Source: Isoetes taiwanensis (lineage: Eukaryota; Streptophyta; Lycopodiopsida; Isoetales; Isoetaceae). Taken from it: DNA of 64,000 bases. Below, piece by piece: positions 57,671 through 64,000 of this stretch (the first letter of the stretch is position 1; the number at the start of each line of letters is the position of its first letter). The position numbers were made by a program, and so were the translations under genes. Location of the stretch: NCBI GenBank assembly GCA_021234155.1, contig JAJEKV010000003.1, positions 30,921,166-30,985,165 of the forward strand, in the 5' to 3' direction. Below the pieces are notes generated by a model. The model was not told where the DNA came from. It worked only from the letters and a program-made list of their open reading frames with translations, and did not search any database.

Positions 57671-59551
57671 TTAAGGCAGAAGTTGAAGCTGCAAGCTTGA
57701 GCCATCTGGAATGCCTAACGGCATATCTTTGCAATTACAATTATCTACAGAATACAGTTCCCAGCGCTTTATTCCACACTTCTCCAAAGCACAAGTTATC
57801 CTTTCTTGTTGATTCTCTGCAGGCCAAAGTCCATCAGGAGATACCAAAATGGCACCTGTATAGGATAGTCCAGCTGATGCTGCGGCACCACTATAATAAA
57901 AAAGTCCCCATGATAAGTCATCCACTACATCAACAATCCTCCAGAACTCTTTTGAGACTACTCCATTATCAAGAACAGAGAAATAAAATGTTCCTGGAGT
58001 TGCACCCCTTTTTACACGATAATGACGACGTCTCCAAACCATTTTGTTTTCTAGAGTCTTCACTTGAAAAACAGGATCATACCACATTGAACCTTTTGCC
58101 TTGCCTCTATAAAACAGTTGAAACTGACAGGGAAATTGATCATATGCAGCATTCTGGCCAGCCACAACCCTCCAACTCCAGTCCAACTTTCCTAGCCAAC
58201 CAACAAAAAGATCTTCTGCTAATTCATGGTTCAATGCCATTCCTCTAAATGATAACATAGGCTGCACATTCGGTTTCATCTGTATTTCTGCACTCAGTCC
58301 TAGACAATTGTGCTTATGAAGGATGCATAAGGAGAAGGATTCAAACAAAGGGCTTTCATGAGATACAATACAGCGATAATTACAGACCTGATCTGTAGGT
58401 GAGCAATTTGCCAGGCAGTTCAAGGCTTTCCTACAATTCGGATCTAGTAAGCATGCCAATATCTGCTTGCCACAGTTCTTTGTCATACAAACTAATGAAG
58501 ATAGTTCAGTTGCTCTTAAATTCTTTAATAAGTTCACAGGTGTTGCAAAAGAGTCAATAAGAACTAGAAATATAAAATAAATGTCATCACTGCTGTATCT
58601 GTTCCATGCTTCAGTCACAGTGTCAAGCACTTTCAGGTCCTTGGCCAATCTAGTACCTGGTAATGCAGCCTTAGCTTTATTGAAAAAATCAAGGGATGAT
58701 AGTGCTACTCCATGTATCCTTGTTACTAGCTCTGGAGCAGAATCAAAGGTTAACATTGTTGGAATTCTGGAAATATTTGTCATTAGCCAATCTATGGAAA
58801 ATTTATTCTTTACATCTATAACAACTACAAAATTGGCCTCTTGAGCAACAGCACAGAGTTTCTTAGAATCCTCATCTAGTAAAAGGGAGTGGTCAGTGAA
58901 GACAAGAAGCTCGAATCCTTCGTCTATCCATTTGACTCGCTTTGCCTACCAATAAGATACTAGCATAAATGTTATATACAATCAACTCTAAACTAAAATA
59001 TGAATCATGAACAATGATGGTTAAAACAGTCACCATGTGAAGCACGACTTCCTCCCAAGTGGCATTCCCCAGAGGACTCGGACTTCCCTTACCAACAATT
59101 ACAACAACTTTTGCAGTTGATGTGCTTGAAAATTCAAAGTTTGGAAAGACCTCATCTTCCAACTGGGTAGTCAGAAGATTAATACGGGCTGCTTTACCAT
59201 TCAATGAGCCTTTGGCAGCCTTTGCACTGCAGAATTGGATCATACGCTATGTAATCATCTTGGTTGAACTGTTAAGAGCTAATAGCAAAACTAATTTTCA
59301 AAGACATAGAACACCTGTTCAGGGATGCCCACAAATTGCCATCTTGTAACCAAGCAACCGGACATTGTGTTAGACTGGAATTACCTTTTCCCGAAATGTT
59401 AAATACTGGTTTGAGGGACCCTATTTTCCTTCCAAATGCATGCCCACCTACAATTGGTGCAGTTGTAAAAGATCAAAAGAATTTATCGAGAAACGAGATT
59501 GTAAATAACAATACCTGCGAGGCAAGGGAAATAGAGAGAAAGTAGCGCCAT
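57671..59551 (-). CDS. VDR: Violaxanthin de-epoxidase-related protein gene, four exons
   Basis: Proposed exons on the minus strand are 59,551-59,515 (start MALLSLYFPCLA), 59,447-59,385, 59,226-59,034 and 58,945-57,671, with GT-AG borders. Exon 3 encodes INLLTTQLEDEVFPNFEF and VVVIVGKGSPSPLGNATWEE. Exon 4 has EGFELLVFTDHSLLLDE, the cysteine-rich CLLDPNCRKALNCLANCSP and CNYRCIVSHESP, then the lipocalin-like body with WRVVAGQNAAYDQFPCQ, GSMWYDPVFQVKTLENKMVW and DDLSWGLFYYSGAAASAGLS. This is the plant VDE-related family (Arabidopsis At2g21860 type). It is related to the thylakoid de-epoxidase of the xanthophyll cycle; its own reaction is not settled. There is no stop in the large exon, so the gene looks functional. 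The exon 2 to exon 3 joint is one base out of phase in my model. Confidence 0.85.
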
Positions 59552-59789
59552 TGCAAGTCACAGGAGGTAGCGCCACAGGAGCTTAGCGAGAAATGGAAGC
59601 CATGGATATTTTCTTAAAAGCGGAAGTGAAAGGCAAGCATTTGGGCACGATCCCACGGTTTAGGGTTTTAAAACATCATCCAATATTTATTTTCCATGTC
59701 TAGCAACGTGAGACAAAAATCTTATTTCACAAATTTGGACTAGTGGGAACTTTATGGCTCAGGATATTTTTACCCTTGATTCGGTGATC

Positions 59790-60490
59790 CCGGAAGTAAT
59801 TTACCGACCTCCGGGATCCCGGGTCGCTCTCAACGGGGTCCGTTGGGGAGAACTGGGGGGTCCATTGGGGAGACCCCGTTCTGAGGTACGGCAGACGCCA
59901 CGTCGGCCTGGACCATCCCCGCCGTCCAAACCCCCGTGCAATCGCGGCCGTCCGCGCCTCAGAGATCCCCGCCTCCGGGATCATCCACGCGATCCCCTCC
60001 TCCGGGATCCCCGCGGTTATTTGTTTGCGTGCCCGCGAGGCGATATCCGTAGGAGTGATCCCCTCCTCAGGGATCCGGCACCGGGGGCGGATCCCTCCTC
60101 CGGGATCACCCGGCCGGTGTGGAGCTAGCCGGGCGCTATCAGCCCCGTGGTGATCCCCACCTACGGGATCCCCGGGCACCCCGGGCCCGGATCCCAGATC
60201 CTCGGGATCACCCAGGTGGTGATAATGGGGGGCTAGCCCGGGTGATCCCCCTCCAGGGATCCCGGGAACCCGGGGCGGATCCCGTCCTCCGGGATCACCC
60301 CACCCCAGCTGATAGGCCGGCGCCAGCTATCCGCCCCCTGGTGATCCCGTCCCCTCCGGGATCCCCGATATGGTGGCGTGGATCCCGTGACTTGGAATTC
60401 ACTGTTAGATGCAAACCCAGGTGGTTTGCCCATACCGTCCTCCGGGATCACCACGTCATTTGCCCCTGTGATTCCGGAGGCCAGTATATG
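59790..60490 (+). repeat. GC-rich array of GATC-centred palindromes
   Basis: More than twenty GATCC or GGATC words stand in about 700 bases, mostly as pairs such as GATCCC-CTCCTCC-GGGATC or GGTGATCCC ... GGGATCACC. Spacing varies from about 5 to 60 bases. The stretch is far more GC-rich than its surroundings. It ends about 180 bases before the first exon of the MULE-type gene at 60,667. Long frames across it on both strands consist only of repeated Pro/Gly/Arg/Asp and are not genes. Confidence 0.75.
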
Positions 60491-60666
60491 AGAACGTTTG
60501 GACGATGGAGATAGCGGCGTGGACTAATCGTGGTCCAAGTTTGAATTTTGCCGGCCATGCGGACAAACCAATACAATGAAAACACGTGGGCGTTAAGAGA
60601 CCACCCTCCCGATCACCATCCGAGTGTGGTTCTTCCCCGCTGCGTCTGATGTCGAAGTAGCGAGGC

Positions 60667-63276
60667 ATGGAGGAGGAGCGCAATGCGGCTGTGGCTGCGG
60701 CAGCTATGGACGAGTTAGAGGAGAAGAGAGAAGAGGTAAGTATTCTTTTTCAGTCATAGCAAACTTCAAGGGCTTTAAACAAGCATTGTCATTTTGTGTT
60801 TAATGTTTTTTTTTTTTTTTTTCCGGCTTAGGGCTGAAATACAACCCAAACACCTCCAAATGGCCTTGTTTGATCATGGCAACTTACATTGGTATCCCGA
60901 AGAGCATTTTGTACGATATTCAAGGGGTGGCGGATGCTTGTTTGGACTTGCTACATCCATACTGAGGCCGGGTCCAAGATTTCGTTCTTGGGGAGCAGAG
61001 GGAATTGTGAAGCACCCGCCAATTTCTATCTAAGAAGTTCGATTGCACGAGAGAGTGTTAAAAAGACCCTACAAGGATTCCTATATGACGTTGAAGAGGT
61101 ATTGGTTTGATTCATGTGTTTGTGTTTTAAATCATGAGTCCAAGATCCAATAGGTTGTGTTTGATTATAATTCTTGCTTTTTTAAGTCATTTGAGGTGCT
61201 TGTCATTAAGATTACACCTAGTAGATCAAAACTAACTTGTAATGCACAATATAGATATTGGTGTTCATATGGACCTCAAGACAAGACAGCAAACACTCAT
61301 GTGGTTGAGGAAAGACCACATCCACCGGGCACACGTAGGAAAAGGGTTGAGAGGGGAGAGGGCATACGTAGGGGCTGCCAGTGCCATTTCACAATCAGGC
61401 AACTCTATTTCCTTCCAGAATTTTCACATATCACTTATTATGGGTTTGATCACAAGAATATCCAAGGTTTGCCCTGCCATGGTAGGTTTGTTGACCCATC
61501 CTCTAGAGTTAAGTTCAAGCTAGCACCCTGGATCTCACAAGAATTGAGGGAATGGGTAAGACAGAAGCTTGTCCAATGGCACACGCCACGTAGTGTCATG
61601 AACATGCATGAAGAGAGGTGGAGGTTGAGACTTGAAGTGAATGGACAGGAAAGCATGTGTAGGGATGATGTGTTGAAAATTCCGGACGTGTACAATATTG
61701 AAAAGGGAGTTGTTCGTAACACATGGAAGCTACATGAAGATCTTCCCACTAGCATTGACATGTGGGTTCAATGACATCAAGATTCTGTGTTCATGTATGA
61801 GCAAGGAGACTTGTTTCAATTAGGAGTTATGACTCCAATCCAAAGGGAGTCCATGTTGAAATTTGGCAAGAACAAAGCCATTTGCATGGACTCTACTTTC
61901 AAAACAAACGACAAGAGGTGCGGTTCTTCCTCAACTTTTATTGTGTGTTGATTTGATTATTGTGTATGGTTTAATGCAGGTTCTATCTTTTCACACTTCT
62001 CGCCTTTGATGAGTATTCCAATGGTTTACCATTGGCTTACGTTATTACCAATTCTCAAAAGAGTGGAGCTATAACAAAGTGGATGCAAGCACTAAAGGAG
62101 TCCTTATGCCGAGATGATCCTGATTGGCAACCTTCTTGCATCATTACAGATGATGCCCATCTTTGAGATAAAGGCCCATGAAAAAGTAACTTGTCAAACT
62201 CTAATCCTTGGAAGCAAATCATAACTGTACTAACATTGTTTAATTTCATAGGTTTTTCCTAGTGTGCCCGTGCAAATTTGCATATGGCACGTGAGGAGGG
62301 CTTGGATCAAGTGGTTGCAGAAGAACATCAAGAACAAGGTTGCACGTAACGATCTGTTCAAGGAACTTGGTTACATTATGTACAGGACAGAAGGTCCTCT
62401 AGGGGACAATGTGTATGGTGAAGAGTATAGGGAGGCAGTAAGGAGGGAGGCAACTAGGAAATTGGAAGACTTATTGAGGAAGTATTCTCAATACCCCAAG
62501 TTGGCGGCATACATGAGTAAGGAGTGGACCAAAAACATTTGCCAATGGGTATTGGCTACAAGGATGTACCCTCACTCCAACCAAGAGACTAATGCAGCCA
62601 TAGAGGCATGGCATTGTGCCTTGAAAAGGCGCCTGGGCATTTCAAAACGAGCACTCCGAGGACGGAGGATTGATTGGCTCCTCTACATTCTAACCAACAA
62701 CGTGGAGACACACATGGCATACATCAGGTATAACTTCTAATCATCATCTGTAGCCTATTTTGATTTTGCAAGAATATAATTCTCTTGTCATCTAGGTCCA
62801 TGAAGGAAGCAGGGTTTGTGGTGAACACATCCCAGGAAGAGATAGTACAGTGTGCCATATTGGGTGCAAGGAAGATTGCTGATGAACAGGTCACATTCAC
62901 TAACTTCAAAGAAGGTGAGGCAGAAGTGCAAAGTGAACGCACTCTAAGGCAAGGACCATACTTTGTGAATGGGGCACACAAGAACTGGGCATGCTGTGAC
63001 TGTCCCTGGGGAGCCAAGGGCAACTTATGTAAGCACCAAGTTAAGGTCATGCAAATGTTGGGCAACTACCAGGATCAAGATCTTTTACAGGTGCTTGGAT
63101 CTCAATATGGGTCAATTGGTGGGGGCATGGACTACTTGAGGCCATGTGAGGATCATGGGGCCTTTCATGGGGAGGAAACCACATACGAAGATGTGGTTGA
63201 GATTGTAAGCTTGGACGAGTCTCCCTCTCAAAAGGAGACAAGGATTAACCTGGATAAGACAAGGAGATCTTTATAA
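60667..63276 (+). pseudogene. MULE-type transposase gene with SWIM finger, few lesions
   Basis: Six exons with GT-AG borders can be drawn: 60,667-60,735 (MEEERNAAVAAAAMDELEEK), 60,832-61,098, 61,196-61,917, 61,980-62,185, 62,252-62,727 and 62,796-63,276. Exon 3 ends with KNKAICMDSTFKTND, the first catalytic aspartate of MULE transposases. Exon 4 has LLAFDEYSNGLPLAYVI and CIITDDA, the second. Exon 5 has VQICIWHVRRAW and NQETNAAIEAWHCALKRR with the glutamate. Exon 6 has the SWIM zinc finger CCDCPWGAKGNLCKHQVKVM. The lesions seen are a frame change at about 60,928, a TGA at 61,772 in place of Trp, and a one-base change at about 62,160. It is either a recently dead element or a dead domesticated copy. 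No terminal inverted repeats were recognised. Confidence 0.8.
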
Positions 63277-63460
63277 GAAGTCATTGGTAGAGTGATGTCA
63301 AGGGCAGAAAAAGATCCAGGCATGCTAATTGCAACTGATTCACTCATGAGACAACTCGACACGCGGCTTGAAAGAATGGATGATGTTGGCCACACAAACT
63401 CTAACAGAACCATAACATGTATCCCCACTAATGCAGTGGAAGAGGATTGTGGTAATAGTT

Positions 63461-64000
63461 TGTGTGACGTTCCAGTACGACATACGGTCTCAAGACATAT
63501 ACCGTACTGCGCCGTCACGCGTACACGCCGTCCAGTCGACGTGTACGCCGACGTATACCAAAGCAAGGACGCCCTAGGGGGCAACTTGCAATGGTGCGCA
63601 CACTTAGCAATGCGCGCACCTTTAGACCTTTAACCCATTAAAGGTAGACCAAGGGTCATGGAAAACCCTAAAGCTAACTGATAGCCTACATAAGGCATCA
63701 AACCCTAACATTCCCTTTTTCGCCCACAGATCTTCCGAGCTCCGATTCGCGCGCCTGAGGAGTCAATTCCAACTCCCACGATCTGCCTGTGCATCCCAGC
63801 TAGTCAGATCATCCCTCCGACCCGCATCCCGGCGGAGCGGGGACATGGGCGCTTTGGATCGAGTGAACTAGGGAGCAGGTATTGATCGATTGAATAGCTT
63901 AAACCTTGTTCCAGCCTTGAACCCGGTGGGTTTAACCTATTAAATGTCGCCCTTAGCAGCCAAGTAGATCCCGAGATTGACTCTAACGAAAGAACCTAAC
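63461..64000 (+). mobile_element. Probable LTR start, cut by the window end
   Basis: The base composition changes sharply at about 63,461, where TGTGACGTTCCAG begins. The following 540 bases are GC-richer and contain CG-dense words, a CTACATAAGG TATA-like box at 63,688 and a long leader-like stretch. TG at the start and promoter-like content fit a retrotransposon LTR inserted just downstream of the MULE-type gene. The end, primer site and coding region lie outside the window, so this is a guess from composition and layout. Confidence 0.35.

Noticed and set aside
57625-58248. 207-codon plus-strand frame
   Set aside because: Antisense to the violaxanthin de-epoxidase-related exon, which has clear family motifs on the minus strand.
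59727-60514. Frames of 124-150 codons on both strands
   Set aside because: Produced by the GATCCC palindrome array; composition is repeated Pro/Gly/Asp/Arg and no frame is favoured.
1-64000. CRISPR arrays, bacterial operons or rRNA genes
   Set aside because: Nothing of the kind was seen; tandem repeats here have irregular spacing and the genes are spliced plant genes or transposable elements.

Overview
The window is nuclear DNA of a land plant with a large, repeat-rich genome. Plant-only gene families are present: a violaxanthin de-epoxidase-related gene, a gene of the syringolide-induced 14-1-1 type, and KOBITO1-like, IDM1-like and PPR fragments. So are spliced genes with GT-AG introns, plant-type copia, gypsy and L1 elements, tRNA-headed SINEs, and long AT-rich gaps. 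Low gene density and an endonuclease-less Penelope-like reverse transcriptase make a fern or another non-flowering vascular plant my best guess. No marker fixes the species.

Layout. 1-4,200: decayed Ty3/gypsy polyprotein (minus). 6,338-8,974: a 2.6-kb non-coding element with perfect 15-bp inverted ends and TTAA on both sides. 11,040-13,470: broken pogo/CENP-B-type transposase. 14,570-16,728: internally deleted Ty1/copia element with 5-bp target duplication. 18,674-19,645: intact one-exon host gene (minus). 20,480-22,430: minisatellites and SINE-like debris.

25,203-35,060: the most interesting part. Two intact ORFs, a 445-codon protein of unknown function and a 690-codon Penelope-like reverse transcriptase, lie between two direct repeats of about 2.8 kb. 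A 5'-truncated L1-type LINE (35,054-38,445, minus) abuts the right repeat. A PPR pseudogene and three tRNA-like SINE heads follow.

42,348-48,285: a ZNF862/DUF4371-like (hAT-related) transposase gene split by a 3.8-kb insertion with perfect 30-bp inverted ends. 49,830-51,245: decayed tandem copies of a TATA box plus first exon. 52,373-55,164: a Helitron-like segment with IDM1-like exons and a KOBITO1-like fragment. 57,671-59,551: violaxanthin de-epoxidase-related gene (minus), apparently functional. 59,790-60,490: a GC-rich array of GATC-centred palindromes. 60,667-63,276: six-exon MULE-type transposase gene with a SWIM finger and only a few lesions. 63,461-64,000: probable start of another LTR.

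Only two host genes look functional, the 14-1-1-like gene and the violaxanthin de-epoxidase-related gene. Nearly everything else is transposable-element DNA of different ages. The intact ORFs mark the Penelope-like element as one of the youngest. Exon limits and reading frames were worked out by eye from splice motifs and translations; no database search was possible.
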